DNA of 64,000 bases from Jaltomata sinuosa. Its lineage: Eukaryota; Streptophyta; Magnoliopsida; Solanales; Solanaceae. The stretch covers positions 1 through 64,000 of the forward strand of contig QJPP01004118.1 in assembly GCA_003996215.1 (NCBI GenBank), in the 5' to 3' direction. Shown here piece after piece: positions 31,500 to 43,676 of the stretch; position 1 is the stretch's first letter, and every line of letters begins with the position of its first letter. A model generated the notes under the pieces. It was not told the origin of the DNA. It saw nothing but the letters and a program-made list of their open reading frames with translations, and searched no databases. A program made the translations under genes and the position numbers.

Positions 31500-33165
31500 A
31501 AAATATCAATTAGATAGTATATTTGATGACCATGATGTGAACTACTCCATTCAATCATATTTCGTGATTAATTTATAACTCTAATTATATTTTTAATGAA
31601 ATAGATAGTAATTTTATAATGATAGATGATCAACTAGGTAATTTAACTATATTTAGTGATCAGTTGACTAATTTGACGTGAACTACTTTATTTAATCATA
31701 TGTAGTGATTAACAATATTATTTAACTATGTTTATTAATAAATTTATAATTTCAATTACATTCTTAACTGATTAGATGGTAATTTCATCATGATAGATGA
31801 TCAACTACGATTGCTCGTGCTAAATGAAGTGATCAATTAACTAATTTGATGTGAACTACTTCATTTAACCACATGTAGTGATTAATAATATTATTTAACT
31901 ATATTTATTGATGAATTTATAACTCTAATAAGGATCTTTAGTGAAATTTATTGGGAGTAATCAAATAGATTCTGCATCTGTTGCAATAGATATTAACATC
32001 TGTTATAAGTCTATTTAATTATTACCAACATCCTTAATATCTATTGCAACAGATGTAGAATCTATTTGATTACTCCCAATAAATTTCACTAAGGATCCTT
32101 ATTAGAGTTATAAATTCATCAATAAATATACTTAAATAATATTATTAATCACTACATATGGTTAAATGGTCAAATATGTTGGTAATAATTAAATAGATTT
32201 TATATCCGTTGCAACAGATTTCACATTTGTTATAAGTCTTGGTGGACAATTTTAGAAAATAATCAAATATTTATGTTGAAAATTGCTCCATTTAACCATA
32301 TATAGTGATTAACATATAAATAACTAGGTTTTCTACATTAATTTATAACTCCAATTATTTTTTAATGAATTAGATACTAATTTCATTATAACTAAGTGTA
32401 TTCATCCTAAATGGAGTGATCAATTAATGAATTTGATGTGAACTACTTTATTTAACCATGTTAAGTGATCAATATATAACTCCAATTACATCCTTAATGA
32501 ATTAAATGGTAATTTTATTATAACTAAGTGTATTCGTCTGAAATGGACTGATCATTTGAATAATTTGATGCGAACTATTTAATTTAACTATGTTTAGTGA
32601 TCAATATTATTATTTAACCAGTAGTTTAACCATGATAAGTAATCAATATTATTATTTAACCATGTTAAATGATCAATATATAACTCTAATTACATCCTTA
32701 ATAAATTAGATGGTAATTTTATTATAACTAAGTGTATTCGTCTGAAATGGACTGATCATTTGAGTGATTTGATGCAAACTACTTAATTTAACTATGTTTA
32801 GTGATCAATATTATTATTTAACCATGTTTAGTGATTAATATATAACTTTAATTATATCCTTAATGAATTAGATGGTAATTTTATTATAAAAAAGATAGTT
32901 TGTCCTAAATGGAGTAATCAATTGACTAATTTGATGTGAACTATTTTATTTAACCATATTAAGTGATCAATATACAACTTCAATTATATCTTTAATGAAT
33001 TAGATGGTAATTTCATTATAACTAAGTGTATTCATCTGAAATAGAATGACTGTGTGAGTGATTTGATGTGAATTATTTAATTTAACCATGTTTAGTGATT
33101 AATATTGTTATTTAACCATGTTTAGTGATCAACAATGAGCATCCTTAATGAAATCTGTTGCAACA
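31500..33165. repeat. AT-rich tandem array, units of about 130-205 bp
   Basis: A block carrying TATAACTCYAATTAYATCCTTAATGAATTAGATGGTAATTT and TTTAACCATGTTTAGTGATCAA (each split by variation) recurs with anchors near 31,577, 31,746, 31,917, 32,345, 32,475, 32,679, 32,841 and 32,974. Spacing varies, so it is an irregular satellite-like array. No coding potential. Confidence 0.8.
31862..32168. repeat. 134-bp inverted repeat with 39-bp loop
   Basis: The left arm 31,862-31,995 (CATTTAACCACATGTAGTG...) and right arm 32,035-32,168 (...CACTACATATGGTTAAATG) are reverse complements with four mismatches by eye, about 97% identity. Complementarity stops sharply outside the arms. It interrupts the tandem array and includes the TCTGTTGCAATAGAT word on both arms. 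Confidence 0.92.
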
Positions 33166-36015
33166 TATTTGTAACAACACTCATAATAATTTTTGACTTT
33201 TGATGTATTTTGACGGTTTTAACCCTCTTCGTAGTTGTATTATAATATTCGTGATTTGCGCGAATGGGTGTCATTGTTCTCGAGGTGGTTGATTGAGAAT
33301 TATATAAGTTTTTCATTTTGGAAGGTTGAAAAGCTGATATAGGACTTTACTCAACATCTCTAGAAGTTGAGCTTGTATCAAAATTTCATCAGTGCCAGCA
33401 GCTTCAGAACATCATTTTTGGGTTAGTGATACTATTGATTTTGGTCCAGAGATATTTGAATGAGTTTTGGAAGAGTTTTTGAGTTTTGAAAGTTGAAAAC
33501 TTAAGAGAGTTGACCAAAGTCAACATTCGAGTTTAGAAAGGTTATTTCCGAGTTTTGATAATTTCACTGGGTTTGGAGTGTTACTTTTGATCTAGTTAAA
33601 GGTTTGGTTCAATTCCCGAAGCTTTTGAATGAATTTTGAGTCGTTATTTGAAAATTTAGAAATTACTAAGTTAAGAGTTGACTTTGGTCTACATTCGATT
33701 AAGATGACATTTTTTGGGTATTTTGATGATTTCATCAAGTCCAGAATATGTTTTACAAGTAGTTCGCACTATTGGTTCGGGTCTCGAAGCGTTCGTATGC
33801 ATTTTAGATAATTGGTTGGAAAGTTAAAAATATTGGCCTAGAGTTGTCTCAGGCCAATATTAATAGATTATGAGCTCCATTGGCAAATTTGACAATTCTA
33901 TTGAGTCCAAAATATTATTTCTAAACTAGTAGCATATTTAGTTTGTGTTCGAGAGATTTCGGATGAGTTTTGGGTGAATCTCTAAATATTTTGGATGCTT
34001 TGACCTTGTTTAAGAAAATTTTGTCGATTAAATGGTCCATTTTTAGTTCTAAGGATCGAAAGATTATTCCGAGACTTTCAAAATTTTAACCATGAATTAT
34101 AAGACTAATTTGAAAATTTTGATGTCATTTTTATGAGTCGAGGTCAGGTTTTTATTATCGTGAAACATAAAATAATTCTTTAACGAGGAAAAATAAAATC
34201 TGACTGGGCAAATGAATGTGAAATAAAATTTTGATTGAACGAATAGGTCCATATTATTATTTAGGAGCTATTGAGAAACTAATCGGGGTATTTCGCTATC
34301 GTATGAGAGAGTTACAGTCTTTTAGTAAGAAATTAGATTGGTGGTGCAAAAGGGTGCCCTTGCAGACCTTTAACGACTGGATTCTTCACTTTTAGCAACG
34401 GAAAATGGCTTTAGCAACCAAAATCGTAGTTGAACAGTGTATATATTTTTAAACTTTGTTCATTCACTAAAAATTAATTTTTGGGAGCTAGGGAGCTCCA
34501 ATTGAGGCCATTTTTGATGCATTTTAGCTTGTACAAACATTGGGTATGTGTTTCTAACTTCATTTTGCTCATTTTCTAAGAACATCTATGTCGTTTTTCA
34601 TGATTTTGATTCATAAAGTAAGATTAGAAACCCCAAAGTTTATGAAATGAAAAGATCTTGATTTGAGAATCAATTTATGATGGGTTTATGTTGATTTTTA
34701 GAAACTAAGGTCCTTGTAGTATGGGTAATCTGACTTTGACATAAGTTTTACCAAAATTTCTCATTTTAGACCGCGTTTGAACTTGGAAATTTGGGATTTC
34801 CCCGGTAAAGTTAAAGAATGATATTTTGATGATTTCAAGCTTGATTTTAACTCCGTTTTCGATGAAATTTCATATATGAACTTCTCAATCTTTATGTAAA
34901 TTAATTTTTCAATAAATTTCCAATTTTTTCCTTTTGGGCTCGAGGTTGAGTTTTGGGTTGACTTTTTAGACTCGGCTTAGAACCTTAGCAATATGGGTAT
35001 CGTTGAATTCATGTTTACGCATAAAACTTGTTTTTGATAGAGTGATTGCGTTCAGAGGCTCTTCGTAAAGAAAAGGCTCAGGTGTTATCTTGTAGAGTTT
35101 GCAGTTCAACTTCGAGATAGGTTATGGCTTAACTTTTTTCAGACTTTTCTTGGATGGGAATTTATGATGTAAAGCATATTATGGGTTGGGTAAAATTATG
35201 AACTTGAGTACTAAATGAGTTGAATTATTATTGTGATACTCAAATTGGGACTTATATTGTGCTGGGGATAAGGAATTTAGATTTCTAGATTGAGATTGAG
35301 GCTCGTGGCCTGTGTTTATGAACTTATTGTGATTCTAAAACTTTGACCATACCATTGTAATTGGCTTGTTGTTAGTTCATTTTTCACGCATATGCATTCA
35401 TCTCATGAAATACTGTATTGTATCATTGGAAGCATTGATTTTGAAAGAAAATAAAATACTTTCTATTTATTCAGTCTGATGTAGAATTTCAGACACAGAT
35501 ATATGATATATATTACTTATTCAGTTCGATGCAGAATTCCTGATATAAATATATTATATTTTATTGATTTCATTTGAGGTAGGATTCTAGGTGGGGTATA
35601 TGGACCTCGCGAGTCATCCATGGATCCCACCTTCTAGCATAGACTGAGAAAGGGGTGTATATCGATAGGCATGGCCATTACATTTCATAGTATGTCATTG
35701 CATTGCATTATCATTTGGATTGTTATTTTGATTGAGATATATTGTAGTATTATTATTATTGTTGAACTGCTGGGACTTTTCCACGTGCAAGGTTATTTTA
35801 GTATTCTTTACTCTATATAGTTATTGCTTAAGCTCAGTTGGTCTATGATGCCTACTGAGTACAAGTATATCATACTCACCCCTACTTTCCTGTATCCATT
35901 GGATGCATATTCAGGTACAAATGGACCTCATGACTAGAGTTTGTGCTTTTTAATATTTTCGAAGATGTGGTGAGCTCCTGTTTTTGGAGACTCTCTCAGC
36001 TTCCTCTACTACATA

Positions 36016-38053
36016 TATCATGCCCCGAGTCTACACCCTAGATGTGATACGGTGCTTAGAGTCACTGATGTGATACGGTGCTTAGAGTCACAAGTGACCC
36101 CAAGCTACCCCATGGTCCTGCATATGCTAAGCAATTATATGAATTTAAATTGAGCAGAAACTAAACTGAATAAAGATATAAAATCTTAAATTTTTAATTG
36201 AGAGCATCTGAGTTCAAATATATGTTGGAAATAAATGAACAGACTGAAAAGTTGAAGTCTAACTCTATGTCTGAAAGCCTCTACTACTGATGAGCTACTG
36301 GGACAATCCCCCATCTAACTCTTGATACTAAAACCAAAATAGACTAAGGAAAGCATAAAAAATCTATCCTCGAATGAAGAGGACTCACCATAAGTCATTG
36401 GTGTGGTGGCACTGAACCGAACTAATCGTGAGGCTGAATTTTAGAATCTGAACCTGCATCAGGATAGGATATGGCACATAGAGTATGCATCAGTATTTTG
36501 AATATACTGAGCATGAGGAATATGCAAAGTTGATTATATATTTATATAACATGCTAAAATACTGATATGTTGTTTAAAATATAAGTTGAATTGCAGTACA
36601 ATGGCCCAAACATAATCATGCATAAAAAATCTGAAATACATGAAAAAATTGAAAAATATAATTAAAACTGAACTGAGGTTCTAGTACATAACTAATGAGT
36701 CTAATTCTGTGGTAGAGTCTGTTAACCGACATAAACTACGTGAGTTAAACATAGAGTCCAATGTATACGCCCCATCGAGAGGACCCAATATACCTTTCCA
36801 GGGTATAAAGGCATGACTGGCGTGATCACTAGTTCTAAGGTCCAACTGAGGGGATAAATAACCTTTGGTGGTAAGTAGTTTTGGGCTTTAGGGTACACTG
36901 AACTCTACTCCAACTCGGTGCTAAGTACTACTTCCAAAACTAATTATGCTAGCTCATTTAAAATTGAGGTTCTAGAATACTACGTCAAAACTTAACTAGT
37001 CCAAAAACATCATTTTTTGAAAGACCGTAAACTAAAAGCAGACTAAATTTTGTTTAAAACTCAAAGCTAGTAATCTAAGTTAAATTCTGAAGAAGACTAG
37101 TTCATGAGAAAAAACTACAATTTAGGGCTAAATTCTTGATTTCTCAAATCATGGTGGGAACTCATGCAAATCATTGAGAACATGATACAATTCTTATAAA
37201 ATAGGATATGAATCATGTAAAAATCATAAAGACTAAATTCTGCAATAATTCGCATAATTGGGTAGGAACCCTAGTTCTATAAACCATGAATTTCAAAGAA
37301 AAGACTTGAGTTTTGGGAATAAGAGTGAACTAAACCCTTACTGAATACCCACATACCTAGTGAAAGAAGATTCTTGAAGAAAATATGAAGCTTGAAGCTT
37401 GGAGAAGAAAGTCCTAGGTCTGGATGGAGAGAAGAACTGCTTCTGTTCTTTCTTTCTGAGACTTGAGCGAAAGAATGAGGAAAACTAGGCTAAGTATGAT
37501 TAAAACCATTTAAAGTATGATTAAAACCTTTTAAAGTAAGCCTAAAATGACCTATTGTCGGAGTTAAAAGCAAGGGGAAAAGTCCAAAATACCCCTGAGA
37601 AATTTAATTAAAAACTGCTAGAAAAACTCAACCCAGGCTTCCACGAGCACCAATCATGGCTCGTGGACTAAACCATGGCTCGTGGTTGGGGTTCGTAGTT
37701 CCCTGGCCAAAAAGGCTAGTTGCGGGTCTGACTTCCATGACCACTATTCACTACCTTAGACTGTTCCACATTTCGTTCAACCTGGTCGTGGTTCTCAAGC
37801 AATTTGTCTAGCCTCTATCTGATTTTCATGAGTGGAGTCCATGGCTCGTGGACTATTCCATGGTCCATGGATCCACCTCGTGGACCTGACCGTATTTTGC
37901 AAGTCTCAGTCTTGGTTTCATGATCCCAGTCTATGGCTCATGGACTATTCCATGGCTCATGGATTTAGCTCGTGGAACCTGCTATCACTTTGACAGCTTA
38001 ACACTTGAAATTTTCTGGGATGATTCTTAGCTTAGAATTTCTTGGGTGTTACA
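36016..38053 (-). mobile_element. E5 3' LTR
   Basis: Colinear with the two halves of the 5' LTR. Contains a private 26-bp tandem duplication (units at 36,041 and 36,067) and a 21-bp duplication of AGTATGATTAAAACC (37,493 and 37,514) that the 5' LTR lacks. A word cluster lies at 37,640-37,990. Confidence 0.88.
37640..37990. repeat. GGCTCGTGG / CCATGG word cluster, E5 3' LTR
   Basis: CCATGGCTCGTGGACT, CCACGAGC, CCATGGTCCATGG and GCTCATGG recur in about 350 bp, just upstream (minus sense) of a TTTAAATGG-type TATA-like stretch near 37,510. Confidence 0.8.
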
Positions 38054-38068
38054 ATATGTCCCCCTTGA
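38054..38068 (-). other. E5 polypurine tract
   Basis: The minus strand reads CAAGGGGGACATAT directly before the 3' LTR start TGTAACACCC. Confidence 0.8.
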
Positions 38069-38267
38069 TATCATTCATCCTCGAATGAATACTAAATAAG
38101 TTGAGCCTGGAGGGGACAGATCTCCAATCCCTACCAACTGAATTCTAACTAATTTCTAACTGATCTGAGTTCGAAAGTCATAAATGCATGCTGAAAATAT
38201 GAGAATAGCTAAGGGTGAGGGGAAATACTAACAAGGAAACTGAGAAAACTAAAGAGGAACTATAACA

Positions 38268-39430
38268 TCAAGCTAGAGCTGAATCGGAAGGAAAGAGGTG
38301 AGGGTACTTGGTCATCATGGACACTTCTGCTTCTCAAGTAGCTCTCTCAACTGACTGGTTCCTCCAAAGGACCTTCACCAAGGTGACGACTTCCTTATTC
38401 CTCAATCTACAAACCTAGCAATCAAGAATCTGAATTGGGACCTCTTCATGAGAGAGACTGTCTTTCACACCCACACTTTCTAAAGGCACTACTATGGCTA
38501 GATCACCAATGCACTTCTTACATAAGGATATATGAAAGACTGAGTGCACTGATTCTAAGTCTACGGGCAACGCTAACTCATAAGCCACCTTGCTGACTCT
38601 CCTCCTAATCTTGTATGGACTTATATAGCAGGGACTAAGATTCCCCTTCTTATAAAATCTCTTAACACCCTTCATAGGAGAAACCTTCAGAAAAACCCAA
38701 TCATCAACCTCAAACTCTAAGTCTCTTCTCCTCACATTTGCATAAGATTTCTGACGACTCCGAGCAGCCTTCAACCTCTCCTAATGAGCTAAACCTTCTC
38801 CATGGTATCATGAACTGAATTTGGCCCTATCAAGGCTGCCTCGCCTACCTCAAACTAGCCAACAGGTGATCTATACCTCCGCTCGCAGAGTGCCTCATAT
38901 GAGGCCATCTAGATGCTAGAATGGAAACTGTTATTGTAGAAAAACTCTATAAGAGGCAACTGATCATCCCAATTACCCTTAAAATTGATCACGCAAGCCC
39001 TCAATATATCTTCTAAGGCCTGGATGGTATGCTCTGCCTGACCATGCAGAAATGCGGTGCTAAGATTTACCTGTATACCAAGACCTTTCTGAAATGATCT
39101 CCAAAACTAGGATGTAAACTGAATACTCCTATCTGAGATGATAGACAAGGGAACCCCATGCAACCTGACTATCACATGGATGTAGAGCCTGGCATAATCC
39201 TCTGCTAAATCAATAGTCTTGACAGCTAAAAATGAGATGACTTAGTCACCCTGTCTACTATCACCCAAATAGAGTCATGCTATCAGCAAGTACACGGTAA
39301 ACCTGTAATGAAGTCCATATTGATCACTTCCCACTTCCAAGTAGGAATGTCAATATCTTGAGTTATACCACCTGGTCTCTGATGTTCTACCTTTACTTGT
39401 TGACAGTTGGGACACCCGTAGGTTATTTAA
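38268..39430 (-). pseudogene. E5 integrase and chromodomain-like tail pseudogene
   Basis: The reading begins at the zinc-finger end ([16 protein letters not shown], first codon damaged) and continues with MDFITGL, IVDRVTKS and an SDR block where relatives have SDRGPQF. Next comes HGQAEHTIQALED, where the PQTD segment before the glutamate is shortened. The most intact part is 38,774-38,415 (RRRDLEFEVDDWVFLKVSP, LSPCYISPYKI, SVFHISLCKKC). The tail reads EVPIQILDC, a stop, KVLWRNQSVERAT, a stop, and ends at 38,268. It is the same family as E2 integrase, with many stops and frameshifts. Confidence 0.85.
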
Positions 39431-40340
39431 CTCCTCAGTTTGCATGTTCTTTCTCACTTCGAGAATAAATAAGGATGTCATCTATAAAGATAATGACAAA
39501 CATATCCAAGTACTGCTTAAACACTTTATTCATCAAGTCCATAAAATCTGCAAGAGCACTTACTCTTGATTGTGACCTTGTTCAACTGAGGTAGTAGATG
39601 CACATTTTGAGAGAACTATCTTTCTTATGCATGAAGAGAACTGGAGCACCCTATGGAGAGATGCTGGGCCTGATGAAACCTTTATCTAGGAGGTCCTTTA
39701 GCTGGTCTTTCAACTCCTTAAGCTTAACTAGAGCTATTCTGTAAGGAGGAATGGATATGGGTTGCATATCTAGAAGAAGGTCTATCCCAAAGTTGATCTC
39801 CCGCTTAGGATGGACTCTGGGAAAATCTTCAGGAAACACTTTTGGGAACTCACTGACTATTGGAACTGACTGGAGAGATGGAGTTTCAGATTCATAATCC
39901 TTGACTCAGACTATATGGTAGATCTACCCTTTTGATATCATCCTTCTAGCTTTTAGGTTAGATATGAAATGGCCCTTTGACGTTGGAGTACTACCCCGCC
40001 ATTCTAAGACGGACTCATCTGGAAATTGAAATCTTACAACTCTGGTTCTGCAGTCAACTAAGGCATAACATGCATGTTGCCAATCCATGCCAAGGATGAT
40101 GTCAAAATTGATCATATCTAGCTCTACTAAGTCTACTGAGGTGACTTTATGGAAGACTAAGATTGGGCAATTTGTGTATACCCTCTTAGCTAAGAATGAC
40201 TCCCCGATTGTGGTGGAGACAAGAAAAGGCTCTAGGAGTTTTTCAGGAGTGACTCCAAACTTACAAACAACATAAGGGGTCACAAATAACAAGAAGCTCC
40301 AGGGTCTAACAAAGCAAAAACATCAAGAGAGAAGACTTGC
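39431..40340 (-). pseudogene. E5 protease and truncated reverse transcriptase pseudogene
   Basis: The protease keeps LLDPGAS, but an extra base after it shifts the frame before LFVTPYVV. RT opens with [33 protein letters not shown] (residues split over 39,839-39,651) and reaches KMCIYYLS near 39,600. It then jumps to [16 protein letters not shown] and the catalytic [10 protein letters not shown] at about 39,480. The palm segment with [11 protein letters not shown] is missing. After SEKEHAN the sequence goes directly into the integrase CPNCQQVK block, so the rest of RT and all of RNase H are deleted. Confidence 0.85.
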
Positions 40341-40459
40341 AATATACCAGTGACTATATCTGGGGAATTTTCTTGATCCTTAAAAAATGCCATAGCATAG
40401 AGACGGTTCTGATGGTGACTGCCACCTGAACCAAAAGTAGTACCCTACTAAGTTGTGCG

Positions 40460-41546
40460 ACCTTCTAGAGCTGCTGAAGTAGTAGGCTGAGCTTGATTAC
40501 CTCCCTATCCCTACCTAGTGAAGGGCACTACTTCAACCTATGGCAAAGCTGACCACACCCAAAACACCCCTCTCTGCCAGCAAAACACTCACCAGGATAA
40601 TTCTTATCAAACTTAGGACATGCTAGAAAAGTGCGGCTACCTGTAACACTTCCCTGTGACTTAGAGACAGATGCCCTAATATTCTAATCATGATGAGGTG
40701 TAGGAGATAAAGCGCTATCTAATAAAGGTGCCGTAGATATAGATATCTGCTGAAACTGAGAGCGATTTACACCGCCCCACTTATACTGAGAGTAATCAAA
40801 ATTTTCCCTATTCTAGCCCTCTTGTTTTCCCTCTCTCTCTCTCCTTAAGATTCTCATCTTCCATTTGTTGTACATAGGTCATAAGTCGTGAGATGTCCAT
40901 ATCTCTGACTAACATAGCAGTCTTACACTCTTTCTTAACTAAGTCAGAAATACCCTAAATATACTTACGCATCTGGGACCTTTGCTCAGCTACCATAGCT
41001 GGAGCATATCTGGAGAGTTGGGTAAACTTCAACCCATTTTCTTGCACCATCATAGATCCTTGCCTTAGATTCACAAACTCCTTAACCTTAGCCTTCCTCA
41101 GCTCTTTTGAAAAGAACCTATCAAGTAAAGCTCTAATGAAATAGTCCCAAGTCATTGGAGTTGCATTCTTGCCCCTATTGTCCTTACACTATGTATACCA
41201 AATATGAGCCACGTCTTGAACTAGTAGGAAGCTAGCTCAATACTCTCAGCTCCTAAAATCGGCATCACCTCGAGGACCTTCTTTACTTCACCAATAACGT
41301 TCTGAAGATCCTCATCAACCTTTGACCCAAAGAACTTTTGCAGATTCATGCGGATAAATCCCTAACTCTGGCCATAGTTGTCTTATCATTTTGGTTAGCA
41401 GGAACAGGTGCTTGCTGATTAGCCCGGTTGTCCACCACTTGTGCCAAAAGTTGGATGGCATTCCTGAACTCTGCATTTGTGACCTTGTGGTCTAGAGCTG
41501 GAGGATTAGCGTTAGCATTACAAGCATTGTTTATGCGAGGAGGCAT
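40460..41546 (-). pseudogene. E5 gag pseudogene
   Basis: Starts MPPRINNACNANANPPALD at 41,546, parallel to the E2 gag start. After a stop at 41,346 the frame continues MNLQKFFGSKVDEDLQ. The block at 41,155-40,955 contains FIRALLDRFFSKELRKAKVKEF and LKFTQLSRYAP. The zinc knuckle near 40,590 reads CFGCGQLCHRLK, a stop, C. Multiple stops and frameshifts are present. Confidence 0.82.
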
Positions 41547-41739
41547 GATCTGAAATGCATAACAAATAGATTAGAAGGGTTAAATAGAGTTAAACTCTAT
41601 CGCACGATAAAGAACATGAAAGAAGTGGAGTTTCCTAAAACATCTCATAGCCTCCCTCTCATAAGTGTGGCACTTCGCACCCATGAAAAAGACTCTACTT
41701 AACGCGGCTTTCATACATCCTAGGACTCTTCAATCTGAT

Positions 41740-41751
41740 GCTCTGATACCA
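41740..41751 (-). other. E5 primer-binding site (initiator Met tRNA)
   Basis: The minus strand reads TGGTATCAGAGC, a perfect match to the complement of the initiator methionine tRNA 3' end, 4 bp after the 5' LTR. Confidence 0.9.
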
Positions 41752-41755
41752 AGTT

Positions 41756-42170
41756 TGTCACACCCCGAGTCTACACCCTAGATGCGACATGGTGCTTAGA
41801 GTTACAAGTGACCCTAAGCTAACCCATGACCTCGCATATACTAAGCAATCATATGAATTTAAACCGAGCGAAAGCTAAACTGAACAAAGATAAAAGCTCT
41901 TAAAAATTAAACTGAGAGAATCTGAGTACAAATATAAGTCTGAAATAAATGAACTGACTGAAAAGTTAAAGTCTAACTCTATGTCTGAAAGCCTCTACTA
42001 CTGATGAGCTACTGGGACAAGCCCCGAGCTAACTCTAGATACTGAAACCAAAATAGACTAAGGAAAAGCATCAAAAATTTGTCCTCGGATGATAAGGACT
42101 CACCACAAGTTATCGTTGAGGTGGCACTGAACTGAGCTAATGGCGAGGCTAAATTTGAGAACCTGAACCT
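41756..42170 (-). mobile_element. E5 5' LTR, inner part
   Basis: Ends (minus) in CTCGGGGTGTGACA next to the primer site. Broken at AACCT by E6; the rest of the LTR is 52,176-53,755. Confidence 0.88.
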
Positions 42171-42689
42171 TGATAATGCTCAAGTAACACTCTCCATACA
42201 GAGATGAAAGCGATCATTAAGCAAAACAAAATTTATAATTCTCAATGGGAGTTGGGGTCAATCCCACAGACTAATGGTAGAGTAGCCTAAGGGATTGTCG
42301 TATCTCAATCACCAATAGAGTGAATGTTCAAATAATAATAAAAGTAAATTGGGGGGAAAATAGGGGAATTGGGAAATATGTCACAATTTGTAATTCAAGA
42401 AAGCAATAAAGTAAATACGGGTTTGTATCAAGAGAGAGCACAACTAAGGGTATGCTTCTAATGGGACTCGAATACGGGTCAAGGTACTTGCTCAATGCGT
42501 AAATTCTTGCTAAGCAACATGGGTAGCATTTATTTTAGGCATGAATATTAATCTTTCGATCTCACAAACATTTATCCAATGGTCTTTGTTTAAGCACCAT
42601 GGTTTTATCATTACCCAACTAATATAAGCTTGGGTAAGTCATACTATCTCTAACTTAAACTCTTAAATGAGTGTTTCTGGGGAATTGAG

Positions 42690-42699
42690 CTATTTATAG
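42690..42699 (-). promoter_or_regulatory. TATA box, E6 3' LTR
   Basis: The minus strand reads CTATAAATAG. In the 5' LTR the same site (51,183-51,192) reads CTAGAAATAA, so the promoter-driving copy is damaged. Confidence 0.7.
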
Positions 42700-43204
42700 C
42701 CTCAATCCAATTGGAATCCCAAGTACCCACTAATGAATTCTCATCTGAAATTATGAACCTCTTTCTCAAGCAAGAACACAAGCAAGTAATTTCAATCAAT
42801 GTTTGCAACCATTAATTTTAGAGTTAAAACATAGAGAATTCACTAGACCCATATCAATTTAGTAGTTATAAACACAAATAAGGAAGACCCATACCCATTA
42901 ATCAAGTACACATTATACACATACCCCTAGACAAGGAGACTTAGTCACTCATGCTAAAGGAATAAGAAGCAATACCAAATGGGTAATTCAAATACCCTTT
43001 TATTAATGGAAGAAGTTTCCAATATCCATGCTTAATTTACAAATCCAAGGTTAAATATGGAGAGAATTGAATGAAACCCTCTATCTTGCCTTGGAAGAAA
43101 AAACTTGTTCCACAATATTCCAAAAACTGAAAAACTATTCAAAACTATGTTCAAATTAGAGTTTAGAAGGTTCCCAAATTGTCACATAAAAGTAGACAAA
43201 AATG

Positions 43205-43460
43205 CCCATCGGGAGCTGTGCACTGAGACGTGCATTTTTCACGTCTCATTGTGCATATCGCACATCTCTGCATTAGTGGACCAGCGACTCCAACCGATCT
43301 TTGGGTTTCCTTTGAAGTAAGGTGCAGACCACACCAGGCATTGTGCGCATCACATGACGGTCGCACCCTTTAACAGATTCTTCTTCTTCTTCTGAGCTTC
43401 ATGCGAAGGGACGTGCAGACCACACCAAGCACTGTACGTGTTGCACGGCAGCTGCACCTC
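43205..43460. repeat. GTGCGCATCACA / GGTGCAGACC word cluster, E6 3' LTR
   Basis: Repeated words include GTGCATTT, ACGTGCAGACCACACCA, TGTGCGCATCACATG and GGTGCAGACCACACCA. Some are complementary to each other (TGTGCGCA, TGCACA). A similar set recurs in the E6 3' noncoding part at 45,490-45,760. Confidence 0.75.
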
Positions 43461-43664
43461 TTGGCAGAACCTTCATCTCTCTTGATCACTTCACACTTCA
43501 ACTCTTTTTGAGTTCTTTTGGGTCCAATTCTTTGTTTTTCTACTTTTGACCAAGAGTACCTGCATTCATATCAATAAAGGCCATAAGAACCTCTAAATCA
43601 TATCAAAATATAGCAATAATTCATGATTAAAGACTCAATAAGTTGGTAGATTACTGGCTTATCA

Positions 43665-43676
43665 AACCCCCAAAAT
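43665..43676 (-). other. E6 polypurine tract
   Basis: The minus strand reads ATTTTGGGGGTT immediately before the 3' LTR. Confidence 0.7.

Larger units (their letters stand above)
42171..43664 (-). mobile_element. E6 3' LTR
   Basis: 1494 bp, TG...CA ends in both readings. It keeps an intact TATA box and the GTGCGCATCACAC-type word cluster (43,205-43,460). Short frames such as 43,105-43,320 lie in this LTR and have no product. Confidence 0.9.
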
